DNA of 64,000 nt, taken from positions 33,434,738 to 33,498,737 of the forward strand of contig OZ025261.1 in assembly GCA_964019135.1 (NCBI GenBank), written 5' to 3'. Origin of the DNA: Arenicola marina. Lineage: Eukaryota > Annelida > Polychaeta > Arenicolidae. The first letter of the stretch is position 1. Every line of letters starts with the position of its first letter. Under the pieces are notes generated by a model, which was given only the letters and a program-made list of their open reading frames with translations, did not search any database and was not told where the DNA came from. Shown in pieces: positions 45,560-57,154 of the stretch. A program made the translations under genes and the position numbers.

Positions 45560-46296
45560 GAATATCGGACCAGCCATAAACTGTGAGAATATGGGATGGG
45601 ACCAGCCATAAACTGTGAGTATACGGGACCAGCCATAAACTGTGAGAATATGGGACCATGCAGCCATAAATATGAACACATCGGAAAAGCCATAAACAAT
45701 GAACACGTGAGACCTGCCATAAACTATGAACACATGGGACCAGCCATAAACTATGAACACATGAGACCAGACATAAAGCGAGTGAACATGGGGCCAGCCA
45801 TAAACTATGAACACATGGGGACCAACCATAAACTATAAACACATGGGACCAGCCATAAACTATGAACACATGGGACCAGCCATAAACTGTGAGAATATGG
45901 GACCATACAGCCCTAAATATGAACACATGGGACCAGTCATAAACTATAAACACATGGGACCAGCCATAAACTATAAACAAATGGGGACCAACCATAAACT
46001 ATAAACACATGGGACCAGCCATAAACTATGAACACATGGGACCAGCCATAAACTATGAACACGTGGGACCAGCCATAAAGTGAGTGAACATGGGACCAGC
46101 CATAAACTATAAACAAATGGGGACCAACCATAAACTATAAACACATGGGACCAGCCATAAACTATGAACACATGGGGACCAACCATAAACTATAAACACA
46201 TGGGACCAGCCATAAACTATGAACACATGGGACCAGCCATAAACTATGAACACATGGGACGAGCCATAAAGTGAGTGAACATGGGGCCAGCCATAT
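45560..46296 (+). repeat. 27-bp minisatellite, about 27 copies
   Basis: Unit GGGACCAGCCATAAACTATG plus AACACAT, shorter or longer in some copies. The GGGACCAGCCAyAAACT core is shared with the 25-bp array, so one probably derives from the other. Confidence 0.93.
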
Positions 46297-46720
46297 GACC
46301 ACTGATGGTCACATAAGTTATATACTGGTTTTAAGATCGGGCATTTCTTAATATAGGCGGAAGGCAGAACAAATATCGCTGTTGACGATACATCGTGAAC
46401 CAAAACGCAGCCTCTGAGGAATGCGCCAGGTCTCCATGGTTACCTGGGGGTGGTCACCACGTCCACCTCCGTCATAGTCACGGAGTCCATTAATAACCAG
46501 CGACCGGTATAACCGGGCGGAGATAAAACACGCCGCGGACGAGATGTCCACGAGATGTCCACGTGTATCATGCACACCCCCCCCCCCTCCCCCGAGCCTC
46601 TCAGCCGTTCATCTATACCTACCAAGCCATCTTTCAGTCAGTCGGCACAGATATTGCAATCACATTCACATCGAGCCACCCAATGGTCTGGTGGTTTTGG
46701 AGTGAGTTGTGCCAGGCCAG
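46297..46720. other. Unique sequence between the 27-bp and 48-bp arrays
   Basis: A minus-strand frame near 46440-46500 reads DSVTMTEVDVVTTPR before CCCAG|GTAACC, but no acceptor or family supports an exon. Confidence 0.35.
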
Positions 46721-46729
46721 CGAGGGGCC

Positions 46730-49700
46730 CCTAATAATAGACCTTCTAATAATAGACCACATCGGTCGGGGTCACCCCCACCCCAACTCACCCCTAATAA
46801 TGGACCACATCGGTCGGTGTCACCCCCACCCCAACCCACCCCTAATAATGGACCACATCGGTCGGTGTCACCCCCACCCCAACTCACCCCTAATAATAGA
46901 CCACATCGGTCGGTGTCACCCCCACCCCAATCCACCCCTAATAATAGACCACATAGGTCGGTGGGACCCCCAACCCAACTCACCCCTAATAATAGACCAC
47001 ATCGGTCGGTGTCACCCCCACCCCAACCCACCCCTAATAATAGACCACATCGGTCGGTGTCACCCCCACCCCAACCCACCCCTAATAATAGACCACATAG
47101 GTCGGTGGGACCCCCACCCCAACTCACCCCTAATAATAGACCACATCGGTCGGTGTCACCCCCACCCCAACCCACCCCTAATAATAGACCACATAGGTCG
47201 GTGGGACCCCCAACCCAACTCACCCCTAATAATAGACCACATCGGTCGGTGCCACCCCCACCCCAACTCACCCCTAATAATGGACCACATCGGTCCGTGT
47301 CACCCCCACGCCCAACCCACCCCTAATAATAGACCACATCGGTCGGTGTCACCCCCATCCCAACCCACCCCTAATAATAGACCACATCGATCGGTGTCAC
47401 CCCCACCCCAACTACCCTCTAATAATAGACCACATCGGTCGGTGCCACCCAAACCCCAACTCACCCCTAATAATAGACCACATCGATCGGTGTCACCCCC
47501 ACCCCAACCCACCCCTAATAATAGACCACATCGATCGGTGTCACCCTCACCCCAACACACCCCTAATAATAGACCACATCGGTCGGTGTCACCCCCACCC
47601 CAACCCACCCCTAATAATGGACCACATCGATCGGCGTCACCCCCACCCCAACCCACCCCTAATAATGGACCACATCGATCGGTGTCACCCCCACCCCAAC
47701 CCACCCCTAATAATAGACCACATCGGTCGGTGTCACCCCCACCCCAACTCACCCCTAATAATAGACCACATCGGTCGGTGCCACCCTCACCCCAACCCAC
47801 CCCTAATAATAGACCACATCGGTCGGTGTCACCCCCACCCCAACCCACCCCTAATAATAGACCACATAGGTCGGTGCCACCCCACCCCAACCCACCCCTA
47901 ATAATAGACCACATCGATCGGTGCCACCCCCACCCCAACTCACCCCTAATAATAGACCACATCGATCGGTGCCACCCCCACCCCAACACACCCCTAATAA
48001 TGGACCACATCGGTCGGTGTCACCCCCACCCCAACCCACCCCTAATAATAGACCACATCGGTCGGTGTCACCCTCACCCCAACCCACCCCTAATAATAGA
48101 CCACATCGATCGGTGTCACCCCCACCCCAACACACCCCTAATAATGGACCACATCGGTCGGTGCCACCCCCACCCCAACACACCCCTAATAATGGACCAC
48201 ATCGGTCGGTGCCACCCCCACCCCAACACACCCCTAATAATGGACCACATCGGTCGGTGTCACCCTCACCCCAACCCACCCCTAATAATAGACCACATCG
48301 ATCGGTGCCACCCCCACCCCAACTCACCCCTAATAATAGACCACATCGATCGGTGCCACCCCCACCCCAACACACCCCTAATAATGGACCACATCGGTCG
48401 GTGTCACCCCCACCCCAACCCACCCCTAATAATAGACCACATCGGTCGGTGTCACCCTCACCCCAACCCACCCCTAATAATAGACCACATCGATCGGTGT
48501 CACCCCCACCCCAACACACCCCTAATAATGGACCACATCGGTCGGTGCCACCCCCACCCCAACACACCCCTAATAATGGACCACATCGGTCGGTGCCACC
48601 CCCACCCCAACACACCCCTAATAATGGACCACATCGGTCGGTGTCACCCTCACCCCAACCCACCCCTAATAATAGACCACATCGATCGGTGTCACCCCCA
48701 CCCCAACGCACCCCTAATAATAGACCACATCGATCGGTGTCACCCTCACCCCAACCCACCCCTAATAATAGACCACATCGGTCGGTGCCACCCTCACCCC
48801 AACACACCCCTAATAATGGACCACATCGGTCGGTGCCACCCCCACCCCAACCCACCCCTAATAATAGACCACATCGGTCGGTGTCACCCCCACCCCAACT
48901 CACCCCTAATAATGGACCACATCGATCGGTGTCACCCTCACCCCAACCCACCCCTAATAATAGACCACATCGGTCGGTGCCACCCCCACCCCAACACACC
49001 CCTAATAATGGACCACATCGGTCGGTGTCACCCTCACCCCAACCCACCCCTAATAATGGACCACGTCGATCGGTGTCACCCTCACCCCAACCCACCCCTA
49101 ATAATAGACCACATCGGTCGGTGCCACCCCCACCCCAACACACCCCTAATAATGGACCACATCGGTCGGTGCCACCCCCACCCCAACACACCCCTAATAA
49201 TGGACCACATCGATCGGTGTCACCCTCACCCCAACCCACCCCTAATAATAGACCACATCGGTCGGTGTCACCCCCACCCCAACTCACCCCTAATAATAGA
49301 CCACATCGATCGGCGTCACCCCCACCCCAACCCACCCCTAATAATGGACCACATCGATCGGTGTCACCCCCACCCCAACCCACCCCTAATAATAGACCAC
49401 ATCGGTCGGTGCCACCCCCACCCCAACCCACCCCTAATAATGGACCACATCGATCGGAGTCACCCTCACCCCAACCCACCCCTAATAATGGACCACATCG
49501 GTCGGTGTCACCCTCACCCCAACCCACCCCTAATAATAGACCACATCGATCGGTGTCACCCTCACCCCAACCCACCCCTAATAATAGACCACATCGGTCG
49601 GTGTCACCCCCACCCCAACCCACCCCTAATAATAGACCACATCGGTCGGTGTCACCCCCACCCCAACCCACCCCTAATAATAGACCACATCGATCGGCGT

Positions 49701-51935
49701 CACCCCCACCCCAACTCACCCCTAATAATAGACCACATCGATCGGCGTCACCCCCACCCCAACCCACCCCTAATAATAGACCACATCGATCGGTGTCACC
49801 CTCACCCCAACTCACCCCTAATAATAGACCACATCGATCGGTGTCACCCTCACCCCAACACACCCCTAATAATAGACCACATCGATCGGTGTCACCCTCA
49901 CCCCAACCCACCCCTAATAATAGACCACATCGGTCGGTGTCACCCCCACCCCAACTCACCCCTAATAATAGACCACATCGATCGGCGTCACCCCCACCCC
50001 AACCCACCCCTAATAATAGACCACATCGATCGGTGTCACCCTCACCCCAACCCACCCCTAATAATAGACCACATCGATCGGTGTCACCCTCACCCCAACC
50101 CACCCCTAATAATGGACCACATCGGTCGGTGTCACCCCCACCCCAACTCACCCCTAATAATAGACCACATCGATCGGCGTCACCCCCACCCCAACTCACC
50201 CCTAATAATAGACCACATCGGTCGGTGTCACCCTCACCCCAACCCACCCCTAATAATAGACCACATCGATCGGTGCCACCCCCACCCCAACTCACCCCTA
50301 ATAATAGACCACATCGATCGGTGTCACCCCCACCCCAAACCACCCTAAATAATAGACCACATCGATCGGTGTCACCCCCACCCCAACCCACCCCTAATAA
50401 TAGACCACATCGGTCGGTGCCACCCCCACCCCAACCCACCCCTAATAATAGACCACATCGGTCGGTGCCACCCCCACCCCAACACACCCCTAATAATGGA
50501 CCACATCGGTCGGTGTCACCCTCACCCCAACGCACCCCTAATAATAGACCACATCGGTCGGTGCCACCCCCACCCCAACCAGCCCCTAATAATGGACCAC
50601 ATCGGTCGGTGTCACCCCCACCCCAACCCACCCCTAATAATGGACCACATCGGTCGGTGTCACCCCCACCCCAACCCACCCCTAATAATGGACCACATCG
50701 GTCGGTGTCACCCTCACCCCAACTCACCCCTAATAATAGACCACATCGGTCGGTGCCACCCCCACCCCAACCCACCCCTAATAATAGACCACATCGATCG
50801 GTGTCACCCTCACCCCAACCCACCCCTAATAATGGACCACATCGGTCGGTGTCACCCCCACCCCAACCCACCCCTAATAATGGACCACATCGGTCGGTGT
50901 CACCCTCACCCCAACTCACCCCTAATAATAGACCACATCGGTCGGTGCCACCCCCACCCCAACCCACCCCTAATAATGGACCACATCGGTCGGTGTCACC
51001 CTCACCCCAACCCACCCCTAATAATGGACCACATCGGTCGGTGTCACCCTCACCCCAACCCACCCCTAATAATGGACCACATCGGTCGGTGTCACCCCCA
51101 CCCCAACCCACCCCTAATAATGGACCACATCGGTCGGTGTCACCCTCACCCCAACCCACCCCTAATAATGGACCACATCGGTCGGTGTCACCCCCACCCC
51201 AACCCACCCCTAATAATGGACCACATCGGTCGGTGTCACCCTCACCCCAACTCACCCCTAATAATAGACCACATCGGTCGGTGCCACCTCACCCCAACCC
51301 ACCCCTAATAATAGACCACATCGGTCGGTGCCACCCCCACCCCAACCCACCCCTAATAATAGACCACATCGGTCGGTGTCACCCCCACCCCAACCCACCC
51401 CTAATAATGGACCACATCGGTCGGTGCCACCCCCACCCCAACTCACCCTAATAATAGACCACATCGATCGGAGTCACCCTCACCCCAACCCACCCCTAAT
51501 AATAGACCACATAGGTCGGTGCCACCCCACCCCAACCCACCCCTAATAATAGACCACATCGGTCGGGGTCACCCCCACCCCAACCCACCCCTAATAATAG
51601 ACCACATCGGTCGGGGTCACCCCAACTCACCCCTAATAATAGACCACATCGGTCGGTGCCACCCCCACCCCAACTTACCCCTATTAATGGACCACATAGG
51701 TCGGTGGGACCCCCAACCCAACTCACCCCTAATAATAGACCACATCGTTCGGTGCCACCCCCACCCCAACTCACCCCTAATAACACACCACATCGGTCGG
51801 TGCCACCCCCACCCCAACTCACCCCTAATAACAGACCACATCGGTCGGTCCCACCCCCACCCCAACTCACCCCTAATAATAGACCGCATCGGTCTGCCCA
51901 TCCCCACCCCAACCAGCCCCTAATAATTGCTGATA
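46730..51935. repeat. 48-bp minisatellite, about 108 copies
   Basis: Unit contains CACCCCTAATAATAGACCAC, then ATCGGTCGGTGTCACCC and a C-rich end. The 48-bp period is divisible by three, so long frames stay open on both strands (for example NNRPHRSVSPPPQPTP in series). Left-edge units are degraded; so are units after 51440. Confidence 0.97.
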
Positions 51936-52754
51936 GATCCTCATATCAGACGTCATTTTACATCACACTAGGGGTTCGCTCCCCACTCGTGCGAATGCCA
52001 GGAGAACAATTCCATATTCTTATCGTAACCCCCAGGATATGGATCCCTTGCACCCTTCATGTCTGACCTGATATGCCCCCACAGCACACACCAACAGACA
52101 TCGGTTATATCAAACCACCAGCATGACCAAACAATATCCCAAACCTTGATCTAAAGGGAGGTCAAGGGTCAACTAACCTTGTACATAGGGCCGGAAATTA
52201 CAACTTGCTTATCGCGAGAGGACGGTCAAGTTGCTCTTCAACGAGATCATGGTGGGATTGGAGTATGAAGTATACAAAGGGGTGGTGGGAGGGGGGGGGA
52301 GGCTTGCAGCACAGTGACGGTCTATATACTGCATTGGTCCACGCGTCAGGAATAACTATTGACAGCGGGGCAGGGCAGGTGGGGAGGGGCGTGCATAGCT
52401 TGTCAAGCTATTATCTACCGAGTGATCTGCCAGCAAGGTGCGCTGGGCCGGTAGGTGAGGGTAGGTGCGGGAGGGTCGACGCTGTAGCTGTGATGCGTTC
52501 ACCAGTTAGACGCATATCAATGAGAGTCGCACGGTACGACATACACCAAGGTGCGTGTATGGGTGGGGGGCGGGGGGGGGGGGGGGGGGTCACAAACACG
52601 GTGACACATTGATAGCCAGAAAGTAGGCGAACAAAGACAGATAAAGCATCACTCATACTGGTTATGTTATGTGACGTCCCGATATACAAGTCATCACAGA
52701 AAAATGGTGATGTATTGGATACACAAGGCGACAGATTCCCAGGACATGTAATAC
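51936..52754. other. Unique and G-rich sequence
   Basis: G runs at 52290 and 52564-52590; no coding family recognised. Confidence 0.4.
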
Positions 52755-53035
52755 ATGGTAGACCGACCACCTCTCGACAGACCTATCCTTGCAGACCACC
52801 TCTCCTTGCAGACCACCTCTCGACAGACCTATCCTTGCAGACCACCTCTCCTTGCAGACCACCTCTCCTTGCAGACCACTTCTCCTTGCAGACCAACTCT
52901 TGACAGACCTATCCTTGCAGACCACCTCTCGACAGACCTGTCCTTGCAGATCACCTCTCTGTGCAGATCACATCCCCTTGCAGGTCACCTGTCCTTGCAG
53001 ACCACCACTGTTGCAGGCCATCACTGTTGGCAGTC
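52755..53035 (+). repeat. 17-bp irregular minisatellite
   Basis: Unit CTCTCCTTGCAGACCAC alternating with CTCTCGACAGACCTATCC. Each unit carries TCTCCTTGCAG, which resembles a 3' splice site on the plus strand. Confidence 0.9.
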
Positions 53036-53049
53036 CACCTTTCTTAGCG

Positions 53050-53228
53050 TAATCATGGTATCTCTAACGTTTCCTTGGTATCTTCAGCGTTTCCCTGGTT
53101 TCTTCAAGGTTTCCCTGGTATCTTCAAGGTTTCCCTGGTATCTTCAAGGTTTCCCTGGAGTCTTCAACGTTTCCATGGTATCTTCAACGTTTCTATGTGT
53201 CTTCAACGTTTCGCTGGTGTCTACAACG
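53050..53228 (+). repeat. 21-bp minisatellite, about 9 copies
   Basis: Units of TATCTTCAACGTTTCCATGG type, with CTGG and AAGG variants. Confidence 0.88.
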
Positions 53229-53405
53229 TTTCCATGGTGTCTGGAACGTACGTTTCCATGGTGTCTGGAACGTACGTTTCCATGGTGTCTGGAACGTACG
53301 TTTCCATGGTGTCTGGAACGTACGTTTTCATGTTGTCTGAAACGTACGTTTCCATGTTGTCTGGAACGTACGTTTCCATGGAGTCTGGAACGTACGTTTC
53401 CATTG
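53229..53405 (+). repeat. 24-bp minisatellite, about 7 copies
   Basis: Unit TCCATGGTGTCTGGAACGTA plus CGTT. Each copy holds the palindrome AACGTACGTT. It grades out of the 21-bp array. Confidence 0.9.
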
Positions 53406-53589
53406 TATCTTCAAAGCTCCCAAGGCCCAGTTTAGCCAACGTGCGTACAGATAACGAAAGGCATCCACCCATCGATCCCGCCATCATTTGCAACGTTTGT
53501 CGCGTGGCCATCATAACGCCATCGTCGAGAGCGACACGTTTCATTCACCATAGACACGTTAAAGACACCATGGAAACTGATAAAACACC

Positions 53590-53715
53590 ATCATGAGGGA
53601 AACATTGAAGACATCAAGGAAACATTGAAGACATCAAGGAAACATTGAAGACATCAAGGAAACATTGAAGAAACATTGAAGACATCTAGGAAACGTTGAA
53701 GACATCAATTAAACG
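53590..53715 (+). repeat. 20-bp minisatellite, inverted relative to the 21-bp array
   Basis: Unit GAAACATTGAAGACATCAAG, about 6 copies; the reverse complement matches the CTTCAACGTTTCC core of the array at 53050-53228. Confidence 0.85.
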
Positions 53716-53784
53716 TTTGACACCATGGTTGGTGATGAACTTGAGATGAAATGAAAGCTTAACATTGACTTTAGCGCTTTTGAA

Positions 53785-53966
53785 AAGAAATGTTGGTGCT
53801 TTAGACCGCTTTTGTGCACATTAAGGCTAACATGGCCCAAAAAAAACTCTCGGGACAATGAAATGGGGTTGGATGAAACTTGCTCGTGATGCAGGTGACA
53901 GGGTTCGGGTCCATGACATGTTGTTCAGCAGCTCAGCCTGCTTACCAACTGAGCTAACGAGGCTCC
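53785..53966 (-). mobile_element. tRNA-derived SINE, copy 3 (best preserved)
   Basis: The minus strand shows the A box TTAGCTCAGTTGGTAAGC, a B-box-like GGACCCGAACCCTG, the shared CATCCAACCCCATTTCATTG block, an A-rich stretch complement and the tail fragment also seen at 26086. Confidence 0.7.
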
Positions 53967-54262
53967 CTTCAGCGCTTTCGAATCGAGAGGTTATTGACAC
54001 CAACACCTTTCAATGAGCGCCATGACATCTGAGGCGAGATACTAGTGAACAGTATTGATCTCGGGGTAAGGCAAGGTGACGTATGAACTCGTCGGCGCCA
54101 ATAGCCGGCGAGTTTTACTTCGCCGACATAAATCAGGAAAGTGACACCTCCATTATGAACAGCTATATTCACGTGTATACGGCATGAAGTGCAAACGTGA
54201 TGTACCGTGCCGCCGCACACCGGCAGCATCCATGAATAAGACAAGATAGGTAGACATGGCAT
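53967..54262. other. Unique sequence before the 29-bp array
   Basis: Nothing recognised. Confidence 0.4.
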
Positions 54263-54728
54263 ATCACCGACATCTGTGCAGCCAATGTTATATCACTGAA
54301 CTCAATGCCAACAATGCTAGATTACTGAAATCAATGCAACCAATGATACATCACTGACGTTAATGCCAACAATGCTAGATCACTGACGTCAATGCCAACA
54401 ATGGTACATCACTGACGTTAATGCTAACAATGGTAGATCACTGACGTCAATGCCAACAATGGTAGATCACTTACATCAATGTAACCAATGGTAGATCACT
54501 GACGTCAATGCCAACAATGGTAGATCACTGACGTTAATGTTAACAATGGTAGATCACTGACGTTAATGCTAACAATGGTAGATCACTGACGTCAATGCCA
54601 ACAATGGTAGATCACTGACGTCAATGCCAACAATGCTAGTTCAGTGACATCAATCCCAACAATGCTAGATCACTGACGTTAATGCCAACAATGCTAGATC
54701 ACTGCCGTCACTATCAACGAGTATAGAT
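54263..54728 (+). repeat. 29-bp minisatellite with CRE palindromes, about 16 copies
   Basis: Unit AATGGTAGATCACTGACGTC plus AATGCCAAC. TGACGTCA occurs in many copies, TGACGTTA in others. Confidence 0.94.
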
Positions 54729-55800
54729 CACGGGACACGCACTGCACATTACATCACAGACCTGCTATGCCTCCGTGAGCGGGATTCCATAGCTGGCGCC
54801 CGTACCGTATCACGTGACCTGTGTACAGACGTCTGAGTCCACATTGATACAGAGGGTCAATCAATAGTTATCCCGGGCGGAATAGGCAGACCTATGTAGA
54901 CCGGGTGTCTTCCCGGCCTCAGCGGGGGACTTGGCGCCGTGGAAGGACACTCTCCATTGATCGCGACTGGGGTCAGGGTGGCGGGGAGGGGAGGGGAGGA
55001 GAGTGGAGGAGGCTGGGGGTGGGAGTGGGGATGGTGGGGAGAGAGATGTTGCTGCATAGAGGGGTTTTGGGTCAACGTGGGGTGTTGGGGGCGGGGAGGA
55101 CTCGCTATTGCCGGGGTGTTGGGGGGGGGGGGTCTGGGCGGCCATGTGCAGAGAGGACTCGTCCTTACTAAGGTGGGGGGTGGTTGTGGGTGCCGCGTGG
55201 TGCTGGTGGGGGCTAGTCCTTGTCGGGGAGGGAGTGGGTATGGGTGGCCATGGGTGAGGCGTAGAGAGAGAGATGAGGGGGCACTTGTCCTTGTCATAGG
55301 GTTCTTGGGCGGCCGGGGGCGAGAGTTCTTGCACCAGAGAGGGTGAGTTAGGGGGGTTAGGGGGCGGGCACTGGATCAGCGATGGCGTACAGTTGGTGGT
55401 GGGGGCTGTGGGGCGTGCCGCTGGGGTGGAATGGGTTTAAGTGGGAGAAGTGGATACGGCTGCCATCGTGTGGGAGCGGTGTGGAGAGGAGGGTGGGGGG
55501 GGGGGACGCGTGGCAGTGCCAGAGGGGTAGGAAGGACTACGGCGTGGCCGCGGGCCTGTCGTGGCCATGGCAATGTGGGCTTCGGGGGCACATTTTTTTT
55601 TTGTTAGTCCTTAGACAGGAAATTGTCGGAGCAGGATGCGGATGTAAGGTGGGCGGGAGGGGGTGGGAATGAACCAGGGATGGGGAAGGCGGTATGGATC
55701 ATGAACATGGAGTATTGGTATAGCCCGGGGCGGGCCAGGGTTAGCCTGTCAGAGACGTGGCTGGTTATCTCCCCCTTCCTTACGTCCGGGGCCACCAACC
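54729..55800. other. G-rich stretch with a proline-rich minus-strand frame
   Basis: The plus strand is strongly G-rich. The complementary frame 55334-54861 is Pro-rich but ends in a more complex stretch (WRVSFHGAKSPAEAGKTPG). No convincing acceptor, start codon or family, so I do not call it coding. Confidence 0.4.
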
Positions 55801-57010
55801 AGCCTTAGGGGGGGGGAGGGGGGAGGGGATGCAGGCTGCAAGGGGGTGGGCGATCCAGGGGGCTACCCGCCAGCCCTAGGAAGGGTGCAGGCAGCGAGGG
55901 TGTGGGCGATCCTGGGGGCCACCCGCCAGCCTTAGGGGGGGTGCAGGCTGCGAGGGGGTGGGCGATCCAGGGCGCCACACGCCAGGCTTAGGGAGGGTGC
56001 AGGCAGCGAGGTGGTGGGCGATCCAGGGGGCCACCCACCAGCCTTCGGGGGGGGTGCAGGCTGCGAGGGTGTGGGCGATCCAGGGGGCCACCCACCAGCC
56101 TTAGGGGGGGTGCAGGCTGCGAGGGTGTGGGCGATCCTGGGGGCCACCCGCCAGCCTTAGGGGGGGGGGGTGCAGGCTGCGAGGGTGTGGGCGATCCAGG
56201 GGGCCACCCACCAGCCTTAGGGGGGGTGCAGGCTGCGAGGGGGTGGGCGATCCAGGGGGCCACCCACCAGCCTTAGGGGGGGTGCAGGCTGCGAGGGTGT
56301 GGGCGATCCTGGGGGCCACCCGCCAGCCTTAGGAGGGGGGGTGCAGGCAGCGAGGGGGTGGGCGATCCAGGGGGCAACCCACCAGCCTTAGGGGGGGTGC
56401 AGGCTGCGAGGGTGTGGGCGATCCTGGGGGCCACCCGCCAGCCTTAGGGGGGGGGGTGCAGGCTGCGAGGGGGTGGGCGATCCAGGGGGCCACCCGCCAG
56501 CCTTAGGGAGGGTGCAGGCTGCGAGGGGGTGGGCAATCCAGGGGGCCACCCGCCAGCCTTAGGGGGGGTGCGGGCAGCGAGGGGGTGGGCAATCCAGGGG
56601 GCCACCCGCCAGCCTTAGTGGGGGTGCGGGCAGCGAGGGTGTGGGCGATACAGGGGGCCACCCGCCAGCCTTAGGGGGGGTGAAGGCTGCGAGGGTGTGG
56701 GCGATCCAGGGGGCCACCCGCCAGCCTTAGGGGGGGGGGTGCAGGCAGCGAGGGGGTGGGCGATCCAGGGGGCCACCCACAGCCTTAGGGGGGGTGCAGG
56801 CTGCGAGGGTGTGGGCGATCCTGGGGGCCACCCGCCAGCCTTAGGGGGGGTTGCAGGCTGCGAGGGTGTGGGCGATCCAGGGGGCCACCCGCCAGCCTTA
56901 GGGAGGGTGCAGGCAGCGAGGGGGTGGGCGATCCAGGGGGCCACCCGCCAGGTTAGAGGGGGGGTGGGGTGCAGGCAGCGAGGGGGTGTGCGATCCAGGG
57001 GGTTCCCCCT
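55801..57010 (+). repeat. 56-bp G-rich minisatellite, about 22 copies
   Basis: Unit contains GTGCAGGCTGCGAGGGTGTG, then GGCGATCCAGGGGGCCACCC and GCCAGCCTTAG plus a G run of variable length (about 5-10). G4-forming potential is high. Confidence 0.95.
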
Positions 57011-57154
57011 GGGGGTTCGTTTGTTCTGCGTGTGATTAAGTTACTCGTTGCTATATTAGGAAAACAGAGACAGAAAAGACAAACCTGGCCAAAGCCATAC
57101 ACCAACCGGGTTCCTGTTCATTCTGACGGCTAAGGACAATTCCCGTGAGATGTG

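Noticed and set aside
46563-51451. Several 1100-1260-codon frames in the 48-bp array
   Set aside because: Open on both strands because the period is a multiple of three; substitutions do not favour silent positions in any frame.
54861-55334. Proline-rich minus-strand frame
   Set aside because: Explained by strand bias of a G-rich region; no start codon, convincing acceptor, donor or family.
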